Origin: Enhydrobacter sp.
Lineage (GTDB): Bacteria; Pseudomonadota; Alphaproteobacteria; Reyranellales; Reyranellaceae
Direction: 5' to 3'
NCBI GenBank assembly: GCA_025808875.1
Contig: CP075528.1
Span: 2,726,473 to 2,790,472 of the forward strand
Length of the DNA stretch: 64,000 nucleotides
Made by a program: the position numbers and the translations under genes. Below the pieces are notes generated by a model. The model searched no databases and was not told the DNA's origin. It saw nothing but the letters and a program-made list of their open reading frames with translations. Shown piece after piece: positions 17,707 through 25,129 of the stretch. The number at the start of each line of letters is the position of its first letter. The first letter of the stretch is position 1.

Positions 17707-18018
17707 ATGACCGCCATCGCCGTCGTCACCACGGTCGGCAGCAAGAAGGAGGCGCGCGCCATGGCGCACGCTCTGGTCGACGCCAAGCTCGCCGCCTGCG
17801 CGCAGATCTCCCGGATAGAAAGCGTCTATTCCTGGAAGGGCTCGGTCGAGAGCGGCAAGGAGTACCGCATCCTCCTCAAGACCACGGAAGCGAGCTACGG
17901 CGCCATCGAGCGCGCCATCCGCGAACTGCACTCCTACGAACTGCCGGCGATCCACGCCTTCTCGTTCTCCCACATCCTCGGCGCCTACGCCGAGTGGATC
18001 GAGGAGAACGCCGGTTAG
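17707..18018 (+). CDS. cutA: CutA1 divalent-ion tolerance protein
   Basis: The 103-residue protein has the trimeric ferredoxin-like CutA1 fold: a first strand IAVVTTVGSKKEARAMA, then AKLAACAQI, SVYSWKGSVESGKEYRILLKTT and HSYELPAIHAFS. C-A-Q-I and the Y-x-W-x-G motif are characteristic. CutA1 binds copper in vitro and is linked to metal tolerance, but its precise job is not settled. It starts 11 bases after the GS-like gene and is likely on the same transcript. Its last four bases overlap the convergent VOC gene. Confidence 0.93.
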   Translation: MTAIAVVTTVGSKKEARAMAHALVDAKLAACAQISRIESVYSWKGSVESGKEYRILLKTTEASYGAIERAIRELHSYELPAIHAFSFSHILGAYAEWIEENAG

Positions 18019-18473
18019 GCGCTCGACAGCATCTTCGTCCAGCGTTTCTGCATCTCGGCGGGGTCGACGACCTCCTTGGTCACCGACAGCGACCAGCGAT
18101 AGCCGAAGGGACAGGCGACCATGCCGGATCGGTCGCCGTAGAACTGGTCCGCGACGGGGCGCACGAGCGTCGCGCCCGCCTTGATCGCGCGGTCGACCGC
18201 TTTGTCCGCGTCCGCGACCTGGATGTAGAAGGCGACCGGCGAGCCGCCCGTGGCGGCCGGGCTCCTGGCCCCGAAGTCCGGATACTCGTCGTTCAGCATC
18301 AGCACGCTGTCGCCGATCCTGATCTCGGCGTGGCCCACGCGACCCGAAGGCTCGGTGAGGCGGAACAGTTCGGTCGCGCCGAACGCCTTGCCGTAGAACG
18401 CGATCGCGGCCTTGGCGTCGTGGACCGTCATGTGGGCGCGCAGGGTCTGGCCGTCCGTGCTCTTTGCGCTCAT
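18015..18473 (-). CDS. VOC-family glyoxalase/bleomycin-resistance-like protein (PhnB type)
   Basis: The 152-residue protein is of the PhnB/YdhR-like VOC group: TLRAHMTVHDAKAAIAFYGKAFGATELFR, VGHAEIRIGDSVLMLNDEYP, then DKAVDRAIKAGATLVRPVADQFYGDRSGMVACPFGYRWSLS. The YGDR-x-G signature is the hallmark of this group. The function is unproven and no glyoxalase substrate can be assigned. It is divergent from a TetR regulator gene. The 45 bases between them hold a perfect palindrome, so the TetR protein probably controls this gene. Confidence 0.85.
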   Translation of the reverse strand: MSAKSTDGQTLRAHMTVHDAKAAIAFYGKAFGATELFRLTEPSGRVGHAEIRIGDSVLMLNDEYPDFGARSPAATGGSPVAFYIQVADADKAVDRAIKAGATLVRPVADQFYGDRSGMVACPFGYRWSLSVTKEVVDPAEMQKRWTKMLSSA

Positions 18474-18491
18474 GGCATCACCTGTGTTATA

Positions 18492-18514
18492 TTACGTTAC
18501 GTATTGTAACGTAA
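18492..18514. promoter_or_regulatory. Palindromic operator, probable TetR site
   Basis: Two perfect nine-base arms (TTACGTTAC and GTAACGTAA) surround a five-base spacer GTATT. The site sits in the 45-base gap between the divergent VOC and tetR genes. Its length and symmetry fit a TetR-dimer operator, and it would cover the promoters of both genes. Confidence 0.8.
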
Positions 18515-18518
18515 ATAG

Positions 18519-19109
18519 ATGCCCCGTCAAGCCCCCTCCCCGCCGATCCGCGGCCGGCCGCGCGATCCGCGCATCCGAGCCACCATCCTCGCCGCCGCCC
18601 GCGGCCTTCTGGAGCGCGGCGGGCTCACCGCCGTCACCATCGAGGCCATCGCCGGCAAGGCGGGCGTCAGCCGGCCGACGATCTACCGCTACTGGCCGAA
18701 CGCGCCGGCGGTGGCGATGGCGGCGTTCCTCGAGGCGTCCGATGCGCCGGCGGCGGGCCGCGCCGGCCGCTCGCCGCGCGCCGCGTTGCGTGCCCAGCTT
18801 CATGCGGTCGCCGATGCCTTTGCCGCGCCGACTGGGCGCAGCATCGCCGCCATGGTCGCCGCGGCGCAATCCGAGACCGAACTCGCCAAGGCCTTCCGCA
18901 ACGAGTTCATCGCCCGCAATCGCGACGCCGCGCGCCTGCTGCTCGAACGCAGCGCGGCCGACGGCCAGATCGACGCTCTCGTCGACACTGAGCTCACGCT
19001 CGACCTCATCTTCGGACCGCTCTTCTACCGCCTGCTGATGGGCCACGCCCCGATCACGCACGGCTTCGTCGATCGGCTGCTCGAGGTCGTCATCCCGTCA
19101 CGCGACTGA
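18519..19109 (+). CDS. TetR/AcrR family transcriptional regulator
   Basis: The 196-residue regulator has a TetR helix-turn-helix at residues 20-60: ATILAAARGLLERGG, then VTIEAIAGKAGVSRPTIYRYWPN. The ligand-binding C-terminal helices (RNEFIARNRDAARLLLERS, then DLIFGPLFYRLLMGH) resemble the TetR_C_11 type common in actinobacterial and alphaproteobacterial repressors. It starts four bases after the perfect palindrome at 18492-18514, which is probably its operator. It should repress itself and the divergent VOC gene. The 3' end overlaps the nitronate monooxygenase stop by 20 bases. Confidence 0.92.
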   Translation: MPRQAPSPPIRGRPRDPRIRATILAAARGLLERGGLTAVTIEAIAGKAGVSRPTIYRYWPNAPAVAMAAFLEASDAPAAGRAGRSPRAALRAQLHAVADAFAAPTGRSIAAMVAAAQSETELAKAFRNEFIARNRDAARLLLERSAADGQIDALVDTELTLDLIFGPLFYRLLMGHAPITHGFVDRLLEVVIPSRD

Positions 19110-20166
19110 GGGCCGCCGCCGTTTCCTCGACGAGCCTGCCGACCAGCGCGGCGGCCGGCATCTCGCGCGCCAGCGTCGGCGCCTGCCCGCTCCACAGCGA
19201 CGTGAACTCGGCCGATCCCTTCGCCTCGGCCGCCGTCCGCAGCGGTTGCGAAGCGCCCGCTGCCAGCGGAAACGGCGGTGCGTCGGCGCTCATCGGCCCG
19301 ATCTCGCGAACGTAGCGGTTGACGATGCCGCGCGCCGGCCGGCCGGTGAAGACGTTGGTGAGCGTCGTGCTGCCGTCGTCGGCCTGCCTCAGCGCCGCAC
19401 GATGCAGCGACGACGTCCTGGCCTCGGGCGAGAGCATGAAGGCGGTTCCGATCTGCACGCCGGCCGCGCCGAGGGCGAGCGCCGCCACGATCCCGCGCCC
19501 GTCGCCGATGCCGCCCGCCGCGATCACCGGCACCCTCACCGCATCGACGACCTGCGGCACCAGCGCCATGGTGCCGGGCTGGCGCGCGATGTCGTCGGCG
19601 AGGAACATGCCGCGATGGCCGCCGGCCTCGTTGCCCTGGGCGATCACCGCGTCGACGCCGCGGCCCTCCAGCCAGCGCGCCTCCTCGACCGTCGTCGCCG
19701 AGCTGATCACGAGAATGCCGGCATCCCGAAGCCGCTTCATCAGCGCGCCGTCGGGCAGGCCGAAATGGAAGCTGACCACCCTCGGCTTGAACTCGAGCAC
19801 CACGTCGCACATCGCCGCGCTGAACGGCGCCCGCACCGGGCCGTCGGCACCGGCATCCGCGGCGAGGCCGAATTCGCGGTAGTAGGCCGCCAGTCGCCGG
19901 CGCCAGCCGGCATCGACGCCGGCATCGAAGGCCGGCTGCCGATGAACGAAGAAATTGACGTTGAAGGGACGCCCGGTACCCTGCTTCACGAGCTGCAGTT
20001 CACCGCGCAGGGTGTCGGGCGTCAGCATCGCACCGGCGACGGCGCCCAGCCCGCCCGCCTCGGAAACGGCCACCGCCATCTGCGGCGAACTGATTCCCGC
20101 CATCGGCGCCTGCAGGATGGCATGCTCGATGCCGAACAGGTCGAGCAGCCGTCGATCGTGCCACAT
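19090..20166 (-). CDS. Nitronate monooxygenase (2-nitropropane dioxygenase family)
   Basis: The 358-residue FMN-dependent TIM-barrel protein has the family motifs ILQAPMAGISSP, GGLGAVAG, IAQGNEAGGHRG (the catalytic His in EAGGH), PVIAAGGIGDGRGI and GVQIGTAF. These enzymes oxidise alkyl nitronates such as propionate-3-nitronate to carbonyl compounds. Length is normal. It converges on the tetR gene with a 20-base overlap and diverges from the VOC gene at 20238. Confidence 0.92.
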   Translation of the reverse strand: MWHDRRLLDLFGIEHAILQAPMAGISSPQMAVAVSEAGGLGAVAGAMLTPDTLRGELQLVKQGTGRPFNVNFFVHRQPAFDAGVDAGWRRRLAAYYREFGLAADAGADGPVRAPFSAAMCDVVLEFKPRVVSFHFGLPDGALMKRLRDAGILVISSATTVEEARWLEGRGVDAVIAQGNEAGGHRGMFLADDIARQPGTMALVPQVVDAVRVPVIAAGGIGDGRGIVAALALGAAGVQIGTAFMLSPEARTSSLHRAALRQADDGSTTLTNVFTGRPARGIVNRYVREIGPMSADAPPFPLAAGASQPLRTAAEAKGSAEFTSLWSGQAPTLAREMPAAALVGRLVEETAAALSRVTG

Positions 20167-20237
20167 GCGATGGAACCTCCTGCCGAGGCGGCGAGCCTAC
20201 CATGCTAGTCTGCAATCGCGCTTTCCGGGAGACACCA

Positions 20238-20606
20238 ATGATGCGCGGCAGCACGACCGTCCTCACGGTCGAGAACGTCGGCGACAGCCTCGCCTACTAT
20301 CGCGACAAGCTCGGCTTCGCCGTCGCCTTCGAGTACGGCACCCCCACCTTCTATGTCGGCCTGTGCTCGGGCGGGGTGTCGCTCCATCTCATTGCCACCT
20401 CGCATACCCAGCCGCCGCGCCAGCCGGGGCAGGGCGGCGTCGTGATCTTCGTCGACGACGTCGACTCGGTGCACGCGGACCTCGTCCGTCGCGGCGCGAC
20501 GATCGTCGTTGCGCCGGGAGATCGCGATTATGGCCTCAGGGATTTCAATGTTGCCGATCCGGACGGCAACATGCTGGTCTTCGGCTGCGAAACCAAACCG
20601 GCCTGA
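20238..20606 (+). CDS. VOC-family glyoxalase/bleomycin-resistance protein
   Basis: The 122-residue protein starts MMRGSTTVLTVENVGDSLAYYRDKLGF at 20238 after GGGAGACACCA. The segments VSLHLIAT, GVVIFVDDVDSVHADLVRRGA and FNVADPDGNMLVFGCE are those of a single VOC module pair. The terminal D-P-D-G-N-x-L-x-F-x-x-E gives the metal-binding glutamate. Function is not assignable beyond the superfamily. It is followed after 11 bases by an amidase gene and probably shares its transcript. The Shine-Dalgarno sequence supports the first of two adjacent ATG codons. Confidence 0.87.
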   Translation: MMRGSTTVLTVENVGDSLAYYRDKLGFAVAFEYGTPTFYVGLCSGGVSLHLIATSHTQPPRQPGQGGVVIFVDDVDSVHADLVRRGATIVVAPGDRDYGLRDFNVADPDGNMLVFGCETKPA

Positions 20607-20617
20607 ACGGAGACATC

Positions 20618-22024
20618 ATGGAACTTTGGCAGTATGACGCGACCGACCTCGCCCGCCTCATTCGCACCGGCCAGGCCTCGGCGCGCGAAGCCGTCGATTC
20701 GGTGCTGGCGCGGCTCGACCGGGTCAATCCGTCGATCAACGCCGTCGTGCGGCCGTTGCACGAGGAGGCGCGCGCCCTGGCCGAGACGGCCGATGCCGCC
20801 CGCGCGCGCGGCCACGCCCTGCCGCCGCTGCACGGCGTGCCGGTCACGACCAAGATCAACGTCGACCAGGTCGGCCTGCCGACCGACAACGGCGTCGCTC
20901 CGCTCAAGGACCTGATCGCCCAGGAAGACAGCCCGGTCGTCGCCAACCTCAAGCACGCCGGCGCGATCGTCGTCGGCCGCACCAATGCGCCGGCCTTCTC
21001 GATGCGCATCTTCAGCGACAACGCCCTGCACGGCCGCACGCTCAACCCGCGCGATCCCGCGGTGACGCCCGGCGGCTCGAGCGGCGGCGCGGGCGCGGCC
21101 ACCGCGACCGGCATCGGCGCGATCGCCCACGGCAACGACATCGGTGGCTCTGTGCGCATTCCCGCCTATTGCAACGGCGTCGTCGGGCTGCGCACCGGCT
21201 TCGCGCGCATCCCGTCCTTCAATCCGACGGCGGCCAACGCCGGCCGTCCGATCGGCGCCATCCTGATGGCCGTGCAGGGGCCGCATACGCGCAGCGTGCG
21301 CGATGCCCGGCTGGCGCTCGAGGTGATGGCGCGCGGCGATCGCCGCGACTGGCGCTGGAACGACGTGCCGATGCAGGGCCCGCCGCCGGCGCGCCCGATC
21401 AAGGTGGCGATCGTGCCCGAGTTCCCCGGCAGCAAGACCCATCCGGCGCAGGCCGCGGCCGTGCGCGCCGCCGGGAAGCATCTCAGGGGCACCGGCTACG
21501 TCGTCGAGGAGATCCAGCCGCCCGAGCTCGAGCGCTGCGTCGCGCTCTGGCACATGATCTGCGTCACCGACGTGTTCGGCGGGTTGTGGCCGCAGATGCA
21601 GAAGATGGGCGATCCCGACGGCATCGCCGCGATGGGCCACTGGCTCGCCTTGCACAAGCCGGTCGATCTCGCGACCTACGTCGCCGCGCTCGCCGAGCGC
21701 GAGGGCATGCTGTTCCGATGGATGAGCTTCATGCAGCAGTGGCCGCTGGTGATCCTGCCGACGCTCGCCGACCTGCCGCCACGCCAGGTCGCCGACATCA
21801 CCCTCGAGGGCCAGCGCGAGGTGCTCGATTCGATGCGCCCGGCCCTGATCGCCCCGCTGCTCGGCCTGCCCGGCCTCGCTGTGCCGGTGGGCAGCCACGG
21901 CAGGCTGCGCACCGGCGTGCAGATCATGGCCATGCGCAATCGCGAGGATCTCTGTCTCGATGCCGGCGAGGTGATCGAGGCGGCGGAAGGCGTGGTCGAG
22001 CCGGTCGAGCCGGCCAACGGCTAG
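20618..22024 (+). CDS. Amidase signature family hydrolase
   Basis: The 468-residue amidase keeps the full triad: K79 in VTTKINVD, the cis-Ser in TPGGSSGGAGA (S154) and the nucleophile in DIGGSVRIPAYCNG (S178). A methionine- and tryptophan-rich C-terminal insertion (MGHWLALHKPVDL, then FRWMSFMQQWPLVI) differs from the amidase at 6423, so these are not recent duplicates. The gene starts after a GGAGACATC ribosome site, 11 bases behind a VOC gene. The substrate is unknown. It converges on the PLD gene and stops one base before that gene's stop at 22025. Confidence 0.92.
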   Translation: MELWQYDATDLARLIRTGQASAREAVDSVLARLDRVNPSINAVVRPLHEEARALAETADAARARGHALPPLHGVPVTTKINVDQVGLPTDNGVAPLKDLIAQEDSPVVANLKHAGAIVVGRTNAPAFSMRIFSDNALHGRTLNPRDPAVTPGGSSGGAGAATATGIGAIAHGNDIGGSVRIPAYCNGVVGLRTGFARIPSFNPTAANAGRPIGAILMAVQGPHTRSVRDARLALEVMARGDRRDWRWNDVPMQGPPPARPIKVAIVPEFPGSKTHPAQAAAVRAAGKHLRGTGYVVEEIQPPELERCVALWHMICVTDVFGGLWPQMQKMGDPDGIAAMGHWLALHKPVDLATYVAALAEREGMLFRWMSFMQQWPLVILPTLADLPPRQVADITLEGQREVLDSMRPALIAPLLGLPGLAVPVGSHGRLRTGVQIMAMRNREDLCLDAGEVIEAAEGVVEPVEPANG

Positions 22025-23773
22025 CTAACGCAGCACCTCCCGGAAAATGCATCTGTCGACGCCGCGGCCCGACACCGCGGCGCGGCTCGACCAGTGCCAG
22101 AGCGGCGTCCAGTAGTCCTCGACGATCTCCTGCGCCGCCTTGCGGTCGTCGATGATGTAGCCGAACTCCTGCAGGTTCACCGGGTACATGTTGTCCGAGC
22201 CGATATAGAAGAGCCGATCGTCGACCATCCAGAACTTGGCGTGGTTGGCGATCTGCTGCCCGTCGGGCCATTGGTTCTCCGGTCCGAAGCGGAACGACGC
22301 CAGGTGCACGCGCTGGCACAGCATGGCGTTGACCGGATCGGGGCCGCGGCGAATCTGGTATCGCCACAGCGGATCGAGCGCCTCGAAGCGCCGCGACACC
22401 AGCTCGCGCAGCCGTCGCGCCACGACTTCGAGGCGGACGCCGTTATTGTAGATGCTGCCGGTGTTGCCGACCGCACCGTAGTTCGAGAGCACGATGTGGA
22501 TGTCGCCGTCGTTGTGGAACAGGAAGTCGACCAGCCGCTCGAGCGCCGTCTCCGGGAAAAGCGTGTCGGCCCGGCCCATGTTGAAGCCGAGATCCTGCTG
22601 CACGATCCGGATGTTGCCGCGCGCCGCCCCGAGCGCGAGGTCGCGTGCGAGCTCGCTCTGGTTGGCGAAATCCCGCGTGATGCCCGCGCCCAGGCGCGCC
22701 ACGGCAAGCACTTGCAGCGGGCCGACGGCGGGCGACGGGCGAAGGCGCGGCGACGGCACGCAGCCCGAGACGTTGCTGCCGACCACCGAAATGGTGGGCT
22801 TGCGATCGAGGTTGGCGCAGACGTAGCGCCACAGCGCCTCGATGTAGCGGGCCGCGCTGGCGGCCGCGGGGCCGCGCATCCTCATCGAGAGATCGTGCAC
22901 CGGATTGCCGACGAGATAGTCGGCCGACCATAGATTGTGGCCGCCCGACAGCACGTCGCGACCGTCGACCGCGACGATCTTCGCGTGATTCCACGAGTAG
23001 CTGTCGCAGCCCTCGAACACCAGGCAGGAGCGCATCGCGGCGACGCTCAGCACCAGGCGCCCCATTTCTCGCGGAGCCAGTTCGTCGAACACCCGCCGGG
23101 CATCGACGTTGGCCGGCGGATACTGGCCGACCAGCAGGCGGACGGTGACGTCGCGCCGGCTCCGCGCAAGCTCGGCAACGGCATGACGGAGGACGCCGAG
23201 GAAGCGCGTGTCGGGCGCGGGTTGAAGCAAGGCGATGTCGACGCTCTGCCGCGCCCCGGCGATCATCTCGTGGATGCCGGCGAGGATCGAATCGGAGTGG
23301 CCGAGGCAGACCTTGCGCCTGGCGATCGTGCCGCAAACGCCGCTGGTGCAGTCGCCGTCGCTCAGGCAGGCCGGCAGCAGCAGGTCGGGATCGCAGTCAG
23401 CGCAATCGAGCGCATAGTAGGGAAGCTGCGAGGATTTCCTCCCCCACCCGCCGGGCGTCTGCACCAGCCAGCCGCGCGGCAGGGCGTTGCCGCGCGTGAG
23501 GTCGTAGGTGACGCCCTTGAAAGTGCTCGCCGGATCGCTCTTCGCGAGCTGGTCGTGGAGTTGTTCCAGCAGCGGCCGCCTCAAGGACGGATCGGGCGAG
23601 CGCAGCTCCCGCTCGCGGATGACCGAGGCGAGCGGCGTCGCCGCCTCGAGCGGGCCGCCGTAGGGGCTGGCGAGATGTTCGGGAACCGCGCTGTTGGGCA
23701 GCATGCCGCTGCAGGAGGCGGCCAGCGTCAGCGCCAGCGCCAGGATCGGACGAATCGCACGAAGGAGGATCAT
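22025..23773 (-). CDS. Exported phospholipase D-like protein with cysteine-rich insert
   Basis: The 582-residue protein has two HKD catalytic motifs: H263-x-K265-x4-D270 (HAKIVAVDGRD) and H511-x-K513-x4-D518 (HAKFWMVDDRL). A PLD-superfamily phosphodiesterase or transphosphatidylase, like cardiolipin synthases and secreted PLDs, is expected. The N-terminus is a signal peptide with a possible lipoprotein cysteine (C21, after LTLAAS). Between residues 124 and 156 lies a six-cysteine module, C-x2-C-x8-C-x5-C-x4-C-x8-C, containing CLSDGDCTSGVC. This resembles disulphide-rich modules of extracellular proteins and implies a location outside the cytoplasm. It diverges from the MetE-like gene. Confidence 0.85.
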   Translation of the reverse strand: MILLRAIRPILALALTLAASCSGMLPNSAVPEHLASPYGGPLEAATPLASVIRERELRSPDPSLRRPLLEQLHDQLAKSDPASTFKGVTYDLTRGNALPRGWLVQTPGGWGRKSSQLPYYALDCADCDPDLLLPACLSDGDCTSGVCGTIARRKVCLGHSDSILAGIHEMIAGARQSVDIALLQPAPDTRFLGVLRHAVAELARSRRDVTVRLLVGQYPPANVDARRVFDELAPREMGRLVLSVAAMRSCLVFEGCDSYSWNHAKIVAVDGRDVLSGGHNLWSADYLVGNPVHDLSMRMRGPAAASAARYIEALWRYVCANLDRKPTISVVGSNVSGCVPSPRLRPSPAVGPLQVLAVARLGAGITRDFANQSELARDLALGAARGNIRIVQQDLGFNMGRADTLFPETALERLVDFLFHNDGDIHIVLSNYGAVGNTGSIYNNGVRLEVVARRLRELVSRRFEALDPLWRYQIRRGPDPVNAMLCQRVHLASFRFGPENQWPDGQQIANHAKFWMVDDRLFYIGSDNMYPVNLQEFGYIIDDRKAAQEIVEDYWTPLWHWSSRAAVSGRGVDRCIFREVLR

Positions 23774-23839
23774 GGACAGCGACTCGATCCGCTCGCAAAC
23801 TCGACGGTGAAACGCAACGCGTCCCCCAAGGTTCCCGCA

Positions 23840-24871
23840 ATGTCGAATGTCCTGCTGCAAACCACCGTCGTCGGTTCCTATCCGCAGCCGGATTGGCTGG
23901 TGGATCGCCAGATGTTGAGCAAGGTCGTGCCGCGCACGCGGCTGCGCGAGATCTGGCGGGTCGGCGAGCCCTTTCTCGAACAGGCGCAGGACGACGCGAC
24001 CTTGCTCGCCATCCGCGACATGGAGCGTGCCGGCATCGACGTCATCACCGACGGCGAGATGCGCCGCGAGAGCTATTCCAACCGCTTCGCGACCGCGCTC
24101 GAGGGCATCGACGACGAAAATCCGGCCGAGATCGTCAGCCGCACCGGCACCCGCACCGCCGTGCCGCGCGTCGTCGGCCGGATTCGTCGCACCCGCCCCG
24201 TCGAGCTGCGCGACATGCAGTTCCTGCGCGCCAACACCGAGCGCCTCGCCAAGATCACCCTGCCCGGTCCCTTCACCATGGGCCAGCAGGTCAAGGACGA
24301 GTTCTACGGCGACGCCGAGGCGATGTGCATGGACTACGCGGCGGCGGTGAACGAGGAGGCGAGGGAACTGGTCGCGGCCGGTGCCGACGTCATCCAGCTC
24401 GACGAGCCGTGGCTGCGCAACAACCCGGAGGAAGCCAGGCGCTACGCGGTGAAGGCGATCGACCGCGCACTCGAGGAACTCGCGGTCCCGACCGTCGTCC
24501 ATCTCTGCTTCGGCTACGCCGCCGTGGTCGGCACCAGCAAGCCGTCGGGCTACTCGTTCCTGCCGCAGCTCGCCGACAGCACGGCCCAGCAGATCTCCAT
24601 CGAATCGGCGCAGCCCAGGCTCGATCTCGGCGTGCTCAGGGATCTCGGCCGGAAGAAGATCATGCTGGGCGTGATCGACCTCGCCGATCCCGACGTCGAG
24701 ACGCCCGAGGCGGTCGCCGCGCGCATCCGAGCCGGCCTGAAGTTCGTCGCGCCCGAGAATCTCCTGCCGGCGCCCGACTGCGGCATGAAGTACCTGCCGC
24801 GAGCCACCGCCTTCGGCAAGCTCAAGGCGCTGGCCGCCGGCGCCGCCATCGTCCGCCGCGAGCTGGCGTAG
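23840..24871 (+). CDS. MetE C-terminal domain-like methyltransferase
   Basis: The 343-residue protein is a single TIM-barrel unit related to the catalytic C-terminal half of cobalamin-independent methionine synthase. The first strand is TTVVGSYPQPDW. The Zn ligands are probably H and C in VVHLCFGY and the late C in PAPDCGMKYL, and VIQLDEPWL and ITDGEMRRESY supply acidic residues. Full MetE has about 750 residues with an N-terminal folate-binding copy that is missing here. It may therefore transfer a methyl group from another donor, or act in catabolism. It diverges from the PLD gene over 66 bases. Confidence 0.82.
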   Translation: MSNVLLQTTVVGSYPQPDWLVDRQMLSKVVPRTRLREIWRVGEPFLEQAQDDATLLAIRDMERAGIDVITDGEMRRESYSNRFATALEGIDDENPAEIVSRTGTRTAVPRVVGRIRRTRPVELRDMQFLRANTERLAKITLPGPFTMGQQVKDEFYGDAEAMCMDYAAAVNEEARELVAAGADVIQLDEPWLRNNPEEARRYAVKAIDRALEELAVPTVVHLCFGYAAVVGTSKPSGYSFLPQLADSTAQQISIESAQPRLDLGVLRDLGRKKIMLGVIDLADPDVETPEAVAARIRAGLKFVAPENLLPAPDCGMKYLPRATAFGKLKALAAGAAIVRRELA

Positions 24872-24880
24872 GAACGCCGC

Positions 24881-25129
24881 TCAGCGGGCGATCACGGCGC
24901 CGCGCGGCTGCACCGTCACGGTCGACGGCACGCCGTGCCGCGTCGCCTTGCCGGTCCACCGGCCGTCGGCGCCGCGGCGGAGGTCGTGCACGTTCTTGTA
25001 GCCCAGCGACTGCAGGCGCTGGGCCACGCCCGCCGAACCCGCCTGTGTCGCCTGGTCGCGCACCGGCTGCGCGCCGGCCGCCCCCGCTGCGACGGCGATC
25101 GCCATCCCGGCGAGCAGCAACGTCCTCAC
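24881..25129 (-). CDS. Small secreted PepSY-like protein
   Basis: The 82-residue protein begins VRTLLLAGMAIAVAAGAAGAQ, a signal peptide, and starts at a GTG that overlaps the amidohydrolase stop (TCGTGAGG). The mature part, RLQSLGYKNVHDLRRGADGRWTG, ends in VTVQPRGAVIAR. It has the strand-helix-strand shape of PepSY-like domains. The same C-terminal pattern occurs in the secreted protein at 26959 (IEADGYKNVQGLAKGADGMWHG), so the two genes flanking the amidohydrolase are related. Function is unknown. It is translationally coupled to the amidohydrolase. Confidence 0.65.
   Translation of the reverse strand: MRTLLLAGMAIAVAAGAAGAQPVRDQATQAGSAGVAQRLQSLGYKNVHDLRRGADGRWTGKATRHGVPSTVTVQPRGAVIAR

Noticed and set aside
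22025..24502. 825-codon minus frame suggesting a longer PLD protein
   Set aside because: The part above 23773 is antisense to the MetE-like gene. The signal peptide at MILLRAIRPIL marks the true start.
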